DNA of 64,000 nucleotides, from positions 4,528,571 to 4,592,570 of the forward strand of contig JAJEKV010000059.1 in NCBI GenBank assembly GCA_021234155.1, written 5' to 3'. Shown one piece after another: positions 32,456-43,599 of this stretch. A program made the translations under genes and the position numbers. The stretch is from Isoetes taiwanensis. Taxonomy: Eukaryota > Streptophyta > Lycopodiopsida > Isoetales > Isoetaceae. How positions within the stretch are numbered: the first letter of the stretch is position 1; every line of letters begins with the position of its first letter. The notes beneath the pieces were generated by a model, which was given only the letters and a program-made list of their open reading frames with translations, was not told where the DNA came from and did not search any database.

Positions 32456-34416
32456 CCCCCACTCAGTGACAAGAGAGGATCAGAGCCCCCACTGGAAGAA
32501 AACAGACCAATAGCTGTAATAAATTTGAGATGTTTGGTGCGAGCAAGAGCTTTTGTGAGCATGTCGGCAGGCATCTCGTCGGTAGGACAATACTTGAGAA
32601 TTATGGTACCATCGTGAACAAGATTGCGAATGAAATGGAATTGGATGTCAATGTGCTTGATCCGGCGATGTAGAACTGGATTATGAGCAATGGAAATAGC
32701 TCCTTGATTATCCACATGAATTAAGGTTGGGCTGGAATCAAGGAGATGGAGTTCAGTGCACAATCGTTGAAGCCAAACAGCTTCTCTGGAGGCATGAGAG
32801 AGCGCGACATACTCAGCTTCAGTGCTGGATAAAGAGACACAAGATTGTTTAGTACTGCTCCAGCTGATAGCTCCACCGGCAAATGTAAAAATGTATCCAG
32901 ATGTGGACTTGCGATCATGATGATCTCCTGCCCAGTCGGCATCACAGAAACCTTGTAGGGAAGCATCTGAATCTGCAGAATAATGAAGGCCATGATCAAG
33001 CGTGCCAGTTAAGTATCGGAGGACGCGTTTAAGGGATGCACAATGGGTATTCTTTGGATCAATGGAGAACTGGGAAAGCTTGCAAAGGGGCAGTGCCAGG
33101 TCTGGACGTGTAGAAATGGCAGCAAAATTTATCATTCCAAGAAGATTGCGGTATTGGGAATGTATGTGATGAAGGGAATTGGAGCAGGGAGGATCATCGG
33201 GAAGCAAATGGACGCCGAATTCAAGAGGAGTGGAGACGGGATTGCAAGCAAGAAGGTGAGATTTGGCGAGGATGTCAGACAAGTATTTGGTCTGGTTGAG
33301 GGAAAGATGGCCAGTAGTCTGATTGTAGTTGATTTGCAGACCGAGAAAGTAGTGAATTGATCCAAGATCTTTCATTTTAAAGAAAGAATGGAGCTGGGAT
33401 TTGAGGTGTTGCAGGTCAGTTTCAGAGGCAGCAATGATCAAGAGGTCATCGACATAGCAGAGGACAGTGAGAAAGGAAGGTTTGAGGCAGAAGTAGACTG
33501 AAGGATCAGCATCACTGTGCTGGAAGCCCAATTGGTGAAGGGTCTGATCTAGCCGTGTGTACCAAGATCTGGATGCTTGACGAAGACCATAAAGTGCCTT
33601 GTGTAGGCGACATACTTGAGTGGAATCTGCTGCAACAAATCCCTGTGGCTGTTCTAAATAAACTTCTTCTGTTAGATCACCATTTAGAAAAGCATTGTGG
33701 ACATCCATTTGATGAACAAAGTAACGTTTGAGAGTAGCATAGGCAAGAGGAGTCCGAATTGATACCATGCGTGCGACAGGGGCGTATGTTTCTTCAAAAT
33801 CAATGCCTTCGGTTTGATTGAATCCACGAGCCACCAAGCGTGCCTTGAAGCGGGCAATGTCTCCATTTGGGTGATATTTTAACTTATAAACCCATTTGCA
33901 AGAAATAACGGGCCTGTGAGAAGGACGAGAGACTAGGGACCATGTGCCAGCTTCAAGAATAGATTGAATTTCATCTTGCATGGCTCGAATCCACTCATCT
34001 TTGTGTGGATTGTGAATTGCTTGACGGTATGTGAGAGGCTCAATGGGAAGAGTTTGAGAAATGAAAGAGTAATCGTTTGCCCATGCAGGGGCTTTTCTGA
34101 TGCGGGTTGGACGAGAGGATGCAAGAGTGGATGGCGAAGGAGGAGGTGAAGGGAAGGAATCAACAGAAGGATCGGGAGCAGCAAAAGAAGAATTAGGATG
34201 GGGAGGAGAAGGAGGTGCTTGTAAGCAATCAACAACAGCAACCGGAGAATCAAGAGGAGTGGGATGGGAAGGAGAAAGAGATGGCTGTAAGCAATCGGGG
34301 TCAACATGAGGTGACTTTGGAGAATCAAATTTGGTGGTGGAGTCCGTGTCAGGGGAGTCAGGAGCTGCAAATGGTGCAAAATCTTCCAAGAGGACGAAAT
34401 TAGGAGGAAGAGGCAA
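32374..34416 (-). CDS. Copia reverse transcriptase-RNase H (second frame)
   Basis: The frame has 680 codons. A Pro/Ser-rich linker leads into the reverse transcriptase (KWVYKLKYHPNGDIARFKAR, YAPVARMVSIR, LHKALYGLRQASRSWY) with catalytic YVDD at residues 321-324. RNase H follows with CDADWAGDHHDRKSTSGY, SSTEAEYVAL and RRIKHIDIQFHFIR. No internal stop occurs. It is out of register with the Gag-integrase frame. Copia elements normally encode one polyprotein, so this is either a one-base indel or a frameshift site; I see no classic slippery heptamer at 34400-34416. The reading frame passes the purine tract and ends 82 bases inside the 3' LTR. Confidence 0.92.
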   Translation of the reverse strand: MPLPPNFVLLEDFAPFAAPDSPDTDSTTKFDSPKSPHVDPDCLQPSLSPSHPTPLDSPVAVVDCLQAPPSPPHPNSSFAAPDPSVDSFPSPPPSPSTLASSRPTRIRKAPAWANDYSFISQTLPIEPLTYRQAIHNPHKDEWIRAMQDEIQSILEAGTWSLVSRPSHRPVISCKWVYKLKYHPNGDIARFKARLVARGFNQTEGIDFEETYAPVARMVSIRTPLAYATLKRYFVHQMDVHNAFLNGDLTEEVYLEQPQGFVAADSTQVCRLHKALYGLRQASRSWYTRLDQTLHQLGFQHSDADPSVYFCLKPSFLTVLCYVDDLLIIAASETDLQHLKSQLHSFFKMKDLGSIHYFLGLQINYNQTTGHLSLNQTKYLSDILAKSHLLACNPVSTPLEFGVHLLPDDPPCSNSLHHIHSQYRNLLGMINFAAISTRPDLALPLCKLSQFSIDPKNTHCASLKRVLRYLTGTLDHGLHYSADSDASLQGFCDADWAGDHHDRKSTSGYIFTFAGGAISWSSTKQSCVSLSSTEAEYVALSHASREAVWLQRLCTELHLLDSSPTLIHVDNQGAISIAHNPVLHRRIKHIDIQFHFIRNLVHDGTIILKYCPTDEMPADMLTKALARTKHLKFITAIGLFSSSGGSDPLLSLSGGVADTPRIINAVVTDDIIKSSDRENLG

Positions 34417-36652
34417 AGTATGGCATGGTTGATCTTCTCTGGAACCTGACGTGGCAGCTAATCAAAAGCTTTTGTTTGGACAAATGAAAAAGACGGTATG
34501 CTTTACTGGTGAGAGAGTAGCCAAGAAACATGCAAGGGATTGATGGTGGGCTGAGTTTTGAGGATGGTTTAGGCAAATATGCAAAAGCCTGGCAGCCAAA
34601 AACACGAAGGTGAGAAATGGAAATGGACGTACCAGACCAAACTTCTTCTGGAATTTTGTGGTCAATGCTGCGGTGTGGTAGGTGGTTGAGAAGATAGACG
34701 GCTGTGTTGACTGCTTCTCCCCAAAAACGTAAAGGGACATTCATGTCAAACAAGAGAGTTCGAGCCATCTCTATGATTGTGCGATTTGCACGCTCTGCCC
34801 GACCGTTTTGTTCTGGAGAATAAGGAACAGAAAATTGATGCACAATACCATGCTTGGAGCAATGTTGCTGGAATGCACGAGAGGAAAATTCGCCCCCACC
34901 ATCTGTGCGGATAGTAACAAGTTGATGACCAGTGATTCGTTCAGCATATGCATGGAAAGAAACAAAATGAGAAAATGTTTCACTCTTCTGCTTCAGTAAG
35001 TAAATGAATATCTTCCGGCTATGATCATCAAGAAAGATCAAGAAATAGCGAGCTCCTCCAATAGTAGGCTCTGAAAAAGGACCACATAGGTCACTATGAA
35101 CCAATTCAAGAAGTTTTGTTGCTGAAGTGGAGACAAGAGGGAAAGAACTGCGGGTGATCTTGGTCTGTAGACAAGATGGGCAATCAGATTTGGGAGTGGA
35201 TGGAAAAAGGCCTTTTTGAGCAAGAATTTGGAGTCTGTAGTGAGCAGGATGGCCAAGGCGTAGATGCCAGATGTGAGGGTGAGGAGCAGTATAGGAGATG
35301 CATGCATGCTCAGATGGTGTAAGGACGTCCAGTCGGTAGAGATTGCCAGTACGAGTCCCTGTAAGAATGGTGTGGTGCCTGGAATTTTTGATGTAGCAGC
35401 GGTCATGGATGAAAGAGACATGGAGTCCAGCAGATGTAAGCTTGCTAACAGATACAAGCTGTTTGTGTAAACCAGGAACATGGAGTACTTCACGTATGAC
35501 TTTTCTTATGCCGGATGAAAGTTTGACTGGAATATGGCCAGTGCCAATGCCATGTTGTAGATTGTTGTCACCCATCACAACTGATCTTGGATGTGTGAGA
35601 GGAGAATATGTTGAGAAAATATGGCGAAAAGGGGTCATATGGCATGTAGCTCCAGAATCTAAGTACCAAGCATGATCTATGGTATGAGAGGGAGCTTCTA
35701 GAGCAGCGAACAGAAATTCTGAAGCTAAGGAAGGTGTGTCAAGAATTGGAGGCAGATCCTCTGGCATAGGAGAAGGCACATAATCATGGACTTGAACCAA
35801 GTTGTTGTGTTCGACAGATGGGGAACGCTTGGGAACAGGGGCTGGAGCAGTGCATTCCTTTGAAAAATGTCCAACCTTCTGGCATCGAAAGCAGGTGACA
35901 GTGCTTCTGTCAAGTTTTGGACGTCGAGAAAACTTGGAATCTGCAAGCATGACTGTGTCAGAGTTACCTTTAGTCTGACCTTGCCTGAGAGCTTCAGCTT
36001 GAATACGATCAATAGTGGACTCAAATGTGTAATCAGACAGACGCCCTTCAAGATTGATAATAAGCCCTTCAAAACAATTTGGAAGGCTATTCAACAAGAG
36101 ACATACTTTCTCATCTTGGGTAATCTGGACCCCAGTTGCATCAAGGTCATCAATCATGGCCTTGAGACGGCATATGTGTGGAGTAACCTCTCCTCCTTCG
36201 GACAGCTTAAGCTCATACAAAGCTTTCCTTAAGGCAAGCCGATTTCCAGCTGCCTTAGATGCATAATGGTTGTCAAGCAGAGACAACATTTCGCTTGCAG
36301 TTTTGGCTCCTTTTACCAAACGTGCAGGCGTATCACCCAGGCTTGTACACATAATCAACCGAGCCTTGCGGTCTTTTTCCATGAAATCATCACTTTTCTT
36401 GCATGTATCATCCAGAACAACCTCAATGTTGCTGCAACTGGGTAATGCATGAGTCGATCGATTTGTGATTTCCCATAAATTTTTGTCCTCCAGGACCATC
36501 TTTAGGCGCCATCGCCACATCTGATAATCCTTGCCATCAAATCGTGGCATCAAACGCCACTCGGAGGAAGAAACATTCAAGACAGAATCCATCGGATTTG
36601 GGTAGAAGGAGGATAGAAATAGGTGGAAAAGAATAGGTGGAAAGAAAGGCAC
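34400..36652 (-). CDS. Copia Gag-protease-integrase polyprotein (first frame)
   Basis: The frame has 750 codons. The natural start is probably the second Met (MDSVLNVSSSEW, near 36592) rather than the first at 36652. The Gag capsid region begins with WRLMPRFDGKDYQMWRWRL. A CCHC zinc knuckle, CFRCQKVGHFSKEC, lies at residues 254-267. The aspartic protease has WYLDSGATCHMT (DSG 332-334). The GAG-pre-integrase block is IWHLRLGHPAH with the zinc pair CPSC. Integrase catalytic residues are D521 (HSDLCGP), D584 (RTDGGGEF) and E620 (QNGRAE). The frame ends at 34400, where the RT frame opens in a different register with a 17-base overlap. The protein is otherwise intact. Confidence 0.93.
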   Translation of the reverse strand: MPFFPPILFHLFLSSFYPNPMDSVLNVSSSEWRLMPRFDGKDYQMWRWRLKMVLEDKNLWEITNRSTHALPSCSNIEVVLDDTCKKSDDFMEKDRKARLIMCTSLGDTPARLVKGAKTASEMLSLLDNHYASKAAGNRLALRKALYELKLSEGGEVTPHICRLKAMIDDLDATGVQITQDEKVCLLLNSLPNCFEGLIINLEGRLSDYTFESTIDRIQAEALRQGQTKGNSDTVMLADSKFSRRPKLDRSTVTCFRCQKVGHFSKECTAPAPVPKRSPSVEHNNLVQVHDYVPSPMPEDLPPILDTPSLASEFLFAALEAPSHTIDHAWYLDSGATCHMTPFRHIFSTYSPLTHPRSVVMGDNNLQHGIGTGHIPVKLSSGIRKVIREVLHVPGLHKQLVSVSKLTSAGLHVSFIHDRCYIKNSRHHTILTGTRTGNLYRLDVLTPSEHACISYTAPHPHIWHLRLGHPAHYRLQILAQKGLFPSTPKSDCPSCLQTKITRSSFPLVSTSATKLLELVHSDLCGPFSEPTIGGARYFLIFLDDHSRKIFIYLLKQKSETFSHFVSFHAYAERITGHQLVTIRTDGGGEFSSRAFQQHCSKHGIVHQFSVPYSPEQNGRAERANRTIIEMARTLLFDMNVPLRFWGEAVNTAVYLLNHLPHRSIDHKIPEEVWSGTSISISHLRVFGCQAFAYLPKPSSKLSPPSIPCMFLGYSLTSKAYRLFHLSKQKLLISCHVRFQRRSTMPYFASSS

Positions 36653-36727
36653 GGATAGGTAAAAAAAAAAGAAAAAAAGAAGAGATAAACGGCTTAGGCG
36701 GAGAAGGCAGGTCGTGGGCCCATAACC

Positions 36728-37024
36728 TGATGCAAATAGAGGAGAAACAACGGATGTCTATTGAAAGAATCTCTCAAGAACATAAAAGTGGGTCGGCTGA
36801 TCTTATCAGACGACTCAAAGCTCTAAAACAAGACATGCTATTCTAGAAAAGACTCTGGATTTATATAGATCCAGGTACAAACGGTCATCTCTAAATAAGG
36901 AAACTAATAAGTAACTAGTTTGTTGTCTCAGGTAGTTTGCAACTATCCGAGATTCTCTCTGTCACTGGATTTGATGATATCATCTGTAACAACAGCATTT
37001 ATGATACGTGGAGTATCTGCAACA
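36728..37024 (-). repeat. Copia 5' LTR
   Basis: 297 bp, matching the 3' LTR. The same TATATAAAT box (near 36860) would drive the genomic transcript. Confidence 0.95.
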
Positions 37025-38430
37025 TGATACAGGAGGCAAGCCGAAAAAAGGAGGAAGCCGGATCTGTCCAGATGCTATGTGGAAAACAAGAATCCAGCGG
37101 CAAAACACGATTTGTCCCGGATGCCAGGAGGGTTAAGGTAATATCCAGGTAAGAAATACAGCCGAGGCCAGAAGGTGCAGACTAAAACAATGGATTCAAG
37201 ACAATGCCAGGGGAGCTGATTGCAGTCAAATTGGATTCCATGGAGCCGAAGAGTCAGAATCAGGAGGTAAAGAAGAAGTCAGCGAAAATAACCACTTAAT
37301 AGAGCCGAAATTGGAGCCAGGACTAAGCCCAATCGAGGACTTGGAGGAACAGAGAGAAACAGAAAGCAGCAATAACCAGTACGAATTGGGTCGTGTCAGA
37401 AGATTGCCCAAATCCAATGCAGCTACAACTGAAATTGCATCACATTTTACAAGAAACCAAAAACGAGCATAATCCTGAGACCATTGTGGAATCACAGCCT
37501 GGGCAAAGAAATAGAGCTCCGTCCTGTCTGAATAAAGCTTGAGAGAAAACGAAAAAGACCGATCCCTTGCATGTGGGCCACTGCATGTTGGCGAAGTTCC
37601 TGCATAAGTGAATTAATAGTGCCGAGCAAAGGCCGCTGCTTGGAGGAAGGCCCCGCGAACAAACCAGGGATAAAAGGGATGCCCTGTGTAAAACCGTAAA
37701 CCGATCTGCCTGTAGATTCTGTGACAACAAAAATTGCAACCCCAAATGCACAAAACAAGGATCAAAAGAATTTGTCAAAATAGCATCGAAAGTAAAATCC
37801 ATATCATGCAGCTCAACCCCAAAAACAATCAGGAGTTCAGGATTTCGCCAGATCTCCCTCCATGTAATAGGACTATGAGCATGCAACCTTTTGAGAAATC
37901 AGACCTCACTATTGGCATGCATCAGAATCGGGAAGAAAGCCATACTGCATACCTTGCAAATCGGGAAGAAAGCCATACTTCATACCTTGCCCAAGGATCG
38001 CTATACCAACATGCAGAAAACCAGCAGAGTATTGCGAAACATGGCGGAAGACATCTCAAACTGATGAACCGACCGCATTATGGTGGATGCACCGGAAAAG
38101 AGTTGAAAGACTGGATCTATGATGAACAGACCACATTACGGTGGATTCAGTTTTGCCTCCCTTGTCAATCCAAACTTCTGCCTCATGAACAGCCTCCGAC
38201 ATTTCCCACCAGAGCCTGACATAGATCTGCTACAAAGAGCGTCCTTGTTAGTAAGTTCCTGAGAACCTGAACTCTAAATGCAAAACAGACAGAATAATCA
38301 ACTTTTTAGGCGAGACGATGGCAGGAAAAGAAGAGGAAATTTGAAAGCCAATGTTGCTGAAACTATTATAATCTGTTTCTGACAATCCGACTGCTGCACA
38401 AATGGCGCAGGCTTTGAGCATGGGTGCCAC
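37025..38430 (-). other. Continuation of T-rich split-repeat element body, right of Copia
   Basis: Removing the Copia joins this stretch to 32158 across the TGATA duplication. The minus strand remains T-rich, with Cys/Leu/Phe-rich random frames. Short direct repeats occur (AAAGCCATACT.CATACCTTG at 37940 and 37972; CCGCATTATGGTGGAT-like at 38070 and 38132). The upstream end of the host element was not found. Confidence 0.4.
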
Positions 38431-41400
38431 AATTAAACAAGGATATGCCTAGCTTGGCTAGCATGGTCCATTTTGTAGTACACCCTACTTTCCAGTATTC
38501 ATTCACACACGTGCACATTTTAGTCTATTCGGTTGCCCAGATGGCGCTCTCGAGAATATGTTTCAGGGTTTGTGGTCCTCTTACCACTTTGTTCTCACTC
38601 TGTGCTTTTACATTTAGCACTATGTTTCTCTTTCGCAATGGAGATAGATCCTATTAAGAGGCCAAAATAAATCATTATTAAGTACTTAATCATCCATTTG
38701 CTATGATGCTCAACACTAATCTCTTGGTTTTACATACAAGAATCCACAATCTTGTTTGCCATTATGTTACCCTTCGATCTCACACAAGAAGTTGTTCCAA
38801 CTTGTTTGCCATTGTTTACAACGTACTACCCCAACTCTAGCATTCGCTTTCGTCATTGTCTCGATAGTACCCTTTATATCTACTGTTGTATATTATATCT
38901 ATCTGTCATGAATCTCATCAACAATCAATGTGATACGAAAAAATACAATATATATACCTGCATAAACTATAACAATATCAGTATCACCATCACCATATCA
39001 TTTAACTTTGGGCCTACTGGACTAAATGTTTTTTAGGCAAACTTAGCCCTATTTTTATAAGCATATATATGGTTAGCAGATTTTCCTAACTCAAGGGTGG
39101 GCATTTCCTATAGGTTATCCATATGTCTGTCACATCACACAAAAAATGATGTGGCATGATCTATCCCTTGGATGCCTATTTTCTAACCCTATAGCTATAG
39201 AAAATAGAAAAGCACATGAAGGAATTCTTCACACTGTTTCATTATATTTGGACTTTGCACTAGTCCTTTTTTATTTGAAATAACCACTAAACATCCAAAA
39301 TATACTATTATATGTAGGAAAAAGTGAGAATATAATAGAATTGTCTTTTATCGTCCATAAAGATCCATCAACCTATGGACCCAATAAACGCAACAAACTT
39401 ATTATTGCTCAGGTTAAAACATTCCCGTCCCAAAATGTTTTTGAGAGAAAGATCGTGGCAGTAATAAGAATGATGTCAAAAGCGTACAAATATATAAATT
39501 ATGAAATATATACAAGTCAGGGGTAAGTAATGCGAGGATAAAGGCGATCACGCACATCCATGACCTCGAAGGTATGACCCGACATCTAAGCTGAAAGCCG
39601 TTATACGTATCACATGTAGCGGTGACGGGGTGACCAACCCGGCATAAGCGCATGTGGATTTGATCATATCTTTGGGCGGCTCACGGAGGGTATGGCATTC
39701 ATCCTCATTTGCTCCCATTTGGCAACATCGACAATCTTTGTCGGCATGGCTCCCCAATCCATCTGCATGTCTCAATTCGGAGACGGTGGGGCGTGGAAAT
39801 GGAGGGAATGAGTCTATATCTTTTCATAGGCAGATGGGTATGCAGGTAGCATTGCGTGCTCCGTTCTAAGGTGGGATTTATGCGGCGGTAATGTGCTATC
39901 TTGGCGTGTTCAAGAGTGCCACATCCTAGAAACAAGCATCTAGGTATTGCTACAAGCTATATAGTGCGCCTCGATTTGCACTTGCTCCTCAATTCTATCA
40001 CGGTGACCCACTAAGCTCGCTTTTCTTTTCGGTAGGCCTTGAGGCATCATCCCTTGACCCGATTCACGAAAGTAGACAAATTGGTGATTAATTGCATTTA
40101 CGAAGGGGCAAGAACCCTATATCCCAGCGGGATTTGGTATGGGATCCTTGACTTCAAATTTGGATAAAGATTATGCTAGTGTGATATCCATTAAAGGGCA
40201 CCCTAAAAAACAATACAGAAATTTAGGCACCAGATAGATATCAAGTTAATATGACCGAACTTATACAACGTTATAATGTAAGGAACAATAATTGCAGGCT
40301 CATGAATCAAGTAGCACCCAAAAAGTATACAAAACATATATAATAATGTAATCTTCATTAGAAGAAGTCCAAAGTAATGTAAATCTGAAAGTAAAGTAAC
40401 ATTTTGACAATGTTTTAGTCTAAAATGTCCACAATGCCAGGCCCAAATCCGCACTTCTTGTCGCCATTGCCTGCCCTATTTAAATAATATAATTCATGTT
40501 TCAGTAAAATCTCAAAATGCGTTACTCAAAAATATATATATATACTCCAGCTGACAACGTCGGTGGCTCAAAATTGGGCGCCTGCCTAATTTATGGAGAT
40601 GATCTCAGGAAAAGTCACTAACAAGCCGTAAAGTCACTAATCTAATCTTCTTCACACACATGCCCACCCGCTTGCCCATAATTGAGGGGCTAAACTTGAG
40701 GCATATAATCTATTCTTCATATAAAATGTTCCTAATTGGGCGACCGCCCAATTTGAGACGCTTCATGTTGCCAGTATAGGCTTTTTTTTTATCAAGCATA
40801 CTATTTACCGAAATGGGGCCCTAAATTTAATTCAAATTGGCAGCCACCTAATTTGAAGAGCTCAATGGTGATAGAATAGGGCTTTTGGCATAACTTTTGG
40901 CTCCGGGCTCCGTTTTTTGCATTCAAATGCTTGTTCAAAGGTTTTATAAGGGGCTCTATGTTAGTCAAGCTATCTTCTGGTGAGCAACATGCATATCCAA
41001 AAGCAAGATAAGAGAAAAGCATGTGTGAGAGCAAGAAAAGGAAGGGTCATGCATGCCAAAAAGCAAGGGAGCAACACTTGATGTGTGCATACAAAGCACA
41101 TGTAGAGAGGACAAACTATATAAAAGGAACAAAAACAATAAACAAATGAGGTGCGCTAACCTTTCACGGTCTTGGACATGCAAAAATGCTTCAAAAAGTC
41201 TTCTAAAGGATGGGTGCCTTGCCTTCCGAGAGGAGCACACCCAATGCTTCCTGATTAGGGACGTTTCCAAGCATCTCAAGGTTTTTCTCAGCTTTCCATG
41301 ATCAAAGCTTACTCCTGAAAACTATCGCTTCCAAGTTTCCCAGTATAGTTTCTACATCGCAACTCTTACTCTTAAAAATATAAACCTTTATACTTGTGGC

Positions 41401-41780
41401 TCATCCAACCATAACAAAAGATTAGCAAAAGTGCAAAATTTTATCAATCATTCCAAATTTTGAAGCATTACTTTTTAATAATCTCGTTTAGCCCAGCGAG
41501 AATTTATAAAGTAGTTCTTCAATAGCCTTAGTACAAATCATTATTTTAGGATTTTTTCTTTCAACACAAGATCAAGCTAAGAACCTTAAACATCCCCTGA
41601 TGTAAGCAGTAAACCACCCATTTTTCTTGTATCCTTGCTTGCAACTAGAGCTCCAAATTCCCTTCACAACCAAAGCTCCTTGCTCTCAACAAAAACTGCC
41701 AAAATATTTAATTTTCCATACATATCACATATGTATTGATGGATGTAATAATCAATTTAATGACCACAATAATAAATTAA
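38431..41780. other. Intergenic, no gene recognised
   Basis: No domain-bearing frame, RNA gene or LTR was seen. A (TA)n run lies near 40530-40545 and three palindromic units at 40570-40860 (separate entry). The GC-richer block at 39540-39940 has short open frames on both strands without motifs. Confidence 0.45.
40570..40860. repeat. Three dispersed palindromic units
   Basis: AATTGGGCG-AC-CGCCCAATT (about 40735-40755) is a perfect palindrome. Looser relatives AAATTGGGCGCCTGCCTAATTT (written AAATTGGGCG/CCTGCCTAATTT, near 40575) and CAAATTGGCAG/CCACCTAATTTG (near 40835) share the AAATTGG...CCTAATTT frame. They could be parts of a decayed MITE. Confidence 0.5.
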
Positions 41781-41879
41781 TGCCGCCATCAGGTTGCGTG
41801 TCACGGTAGGTTGGAAAACACTATATGCCATGCAGAACAACAGCCACAACGCAGAGTTGTATGCCTGAGGCCACCAATC

Positions 41880-42640
41880 ACACCTGTTTAAGGCCTTGGT
41901 TGAGCCGGTTCTCCTGTACAAGGCAGAGATGTGGGGTCCGGTGATATCCCTCACCACCTGGAATGATTTCGAGCAGGTGCAGAAAGCCTTCTTGGCACGA
42001 GCCCTTGGGGTAATGTCTACAGGTCCATACCAGATCCTACTCCAGGAGACGGGTTTTCTACCACTTCAACGGGCTGCATTGGAACGCCATAATATTTACT
42101 TCCAGAAGGTGGTCGCTATGGGTGATACATGTTTGGCCAACCTTGCTTTGGCCGTAGCAATGGGTCCTCAACGCCTCAAAGCCTGCTCGAAGGACAAGCA
42201 AGCTCAGTGCTTTTCACATTGGAATGTACAGGCAAACAGATGCGTACAGGTACGGACAAAGAAGGATCACAATGCACTAAAGCTGTATCTAGATGCTAGT
42301 TTCCTTTACAAGCTCTGGGATGCAGATTCTCTGACACACGTTACGATGGCACAATATTAGCAGCAAGTCAATCCTATGCTTACGTGAGGTCCACATCAGT
42401 ACTTGTACACCCATTATAGCTTCAATTTGCACGGGTGCACATCGTCTGGAGCCACATTGAAACAGGGTGTTGGACTCGGGAAGCACGGGAGGATAGGCTT
42501 TGTCAGTGTTGCCACCAGGGCGCCATTGAAGATGAATGTCATGTCCTCCAGATCTTCCCAATGTTTGCCCATATCCGACCGCAGTATGTTCAGTTAGTTG
42601 TGCCTGACTAGCCGCTGCATGAGTTATTGAATACGGCGTC
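41880..42640 (+). pseudogene. LINE ORF2 C-terminal remnant
   Basis: The frame at 41896-42360 has EPVLLYKAEMWGPVISL and WNDFEQVQKAFLARALGV, matching the post-RT segment of plant L1-type ORF2 (compare LLYGCEAWGPGLS in the LINE at 1531). Downstream, in another frame, a zinc-knuckle-like RLCQCCHQG..EDECHVLQ segment resembles the conserved C-terminal CxxC..DExH..C motif of these proteins. The RT core is missing, so this is a 5'-truncated, broken copy. The 3' side to about 42900 may be its UTR. Confidence 0.75.
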
Positions 42641-42996
42641 CGTGGGCTTGTCGGAGTCATACCTCCAAAAAGTTATGGGTACACGGACTCAGTTGTCTCC
42701 TCCGGGACAGTATTGAATTGTCCTATACAATTGTACAGTGCACCAGCATACTTATTACTGCTAAGGTTTTCCACGCGAAAACCCTACGGGCATGGTTTTT
42801 TAATCATGACAGTAATACGCTTGCTGCTCTCTTTTTGTTTGCGTCCCATAGGCCAATTAGTCTCCATGGACGATAAAAAATCTATTCTATTCTGTTCTAA
42901 CATCGGTTACTTACATTAGCATGCTTGCTGACATGCTAGGCTCGTCACAACAGATAACACTGGGCAATGTTATATCAGATTTCTCCAAGATTGATG

Positions 42997-43080
42997 AAAG
43001 GGTTCACCTCCCCTGCTCGGGCATTATGGCCTTGCCCATTTACCAGCCGTAATGCCCTTGCAGGGGAGGTGAACCCCTTT
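42997..43080. repeat. Inverted repeat, arms about 34 bp
   Basis: The arms 42997-43030 and 43046-43080 share GGTTCACCTCCCCTGC and GGGCATTA.GGC in inverted orientation, with only two or three mismatches and a 15-base loop. It is a compact hairpin, either a small foldback/MITE core or a pre-miRNA-like stem. Confidence 0.7.
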
Positions 43081-43229
43081 AACTGGCTGTTCCAAGAGGA
43101 TTTTTGAGACCCCAACAAGAAGGACAGGAAGGATGAGAGAGATGAAATGCTGCTGGATAACCAGAAAAAAAGTGATAATCAGTTAGGAGCCTGTTTATCA
43201 TGTTTCACAACAGGAGAAAGGTCATTTAG

Positions 43230-43590
43230 CGATGTCTCTAGCGACGTCTGGGTCACGTCAATGCGACGTCTAACCACGTGACATAGACGTGACATAGACG
43301 TCGGCGGGAGACATCGTCGCATCGCGGCGCTGCGAGGCGTGACCACGGGCGCCGCATGCGACGTATACTAGACGTCGCAGCCACGTGTACTATTTATAAA
43401 AATATTCACGTGGAATATCAAAAAATCCATGTGTCTTTGTAAAAGCCCGCGTGTATACGTCGCATCGCGGCGTCACGTAAAAAATTTGAAAATCCACGTG
43501 TAATTAAAAAAAGCCACGTGTAATGAAAAATCCACGTGGCAATAAAAAAAAAGCCGCGTGGATACGCCGCATCTTGACGTCCTTGTGGAG
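43230..43590. promoter_or_regulatory. Dense ACGT-core block (G-box CACGTG and C-box GACGTC)
   Basis: About sixteen ACGT cores fall in 360 bases, including repeated CCACGTG and GACGTC. The right half (43480-43560) is a degenerate tandem of about 22 bases, each with AAATCCACGTG or AAAGCCACGTG. ACGT cores bind plant bZIP and bHLH factors. No gene start lies directly beside it, so a regulatory role is only possible. It could equally be transposon subterminal repeats. Confidence 0.4.
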
Positions 43591-43599
43591 ATTAAGTGG

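Larger units (their letters stand above)
32159..37024 (-). mobile_element. Full-length Copia LTR retrotransposon
   Basis: The element is 4866 bp, with 297 bp LTRs (32159-32455 and 36728-37024) that look identical over their whole length. It is flanked by the 5 bp duplication TGATA (32154-32158 and 37025-37029). The LTRs start TGTTGC and end GCATCA on the minus strand. A purine tract, AGTGGGGG, abuts the 3' LTR (from 32456). GGTTATGGGCCCA follows the 5' LTR as a candidate primer-binding site, not the common TGGTATCAGAGC. Gene order is gag-protease-integrase-RT-RNase H, so Copia. Identical LTRs point to a very recent insertion, nested in the T-rich body of split-repeat copy 2. Confidence 0.95.
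27124..38430 (-). mobile_element. Split-repeat DIRS-order element, copy 2 (nested Copia inside)
   Basis: The B2 end (CTGGGAAGGGACTCGC at 27124) and the B2-side 280 bp match copy 1 closely. An A2 start and B1 end meet at 28166-28170 around ATT (AAT on the minus strand). Upstream of B1 on the minus strand lies a tyrosine recombinase frame (28333-29196). A T-rich sense strand then resumes on both sides of the nested Copia (29260-32158 and 37025-38430), similar in composition to copy 1. I did not find an A1 end, so the upstream limit is a guess and the copy may be truncated. No reverse transcriptase was seen. Confidence 0.55.
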
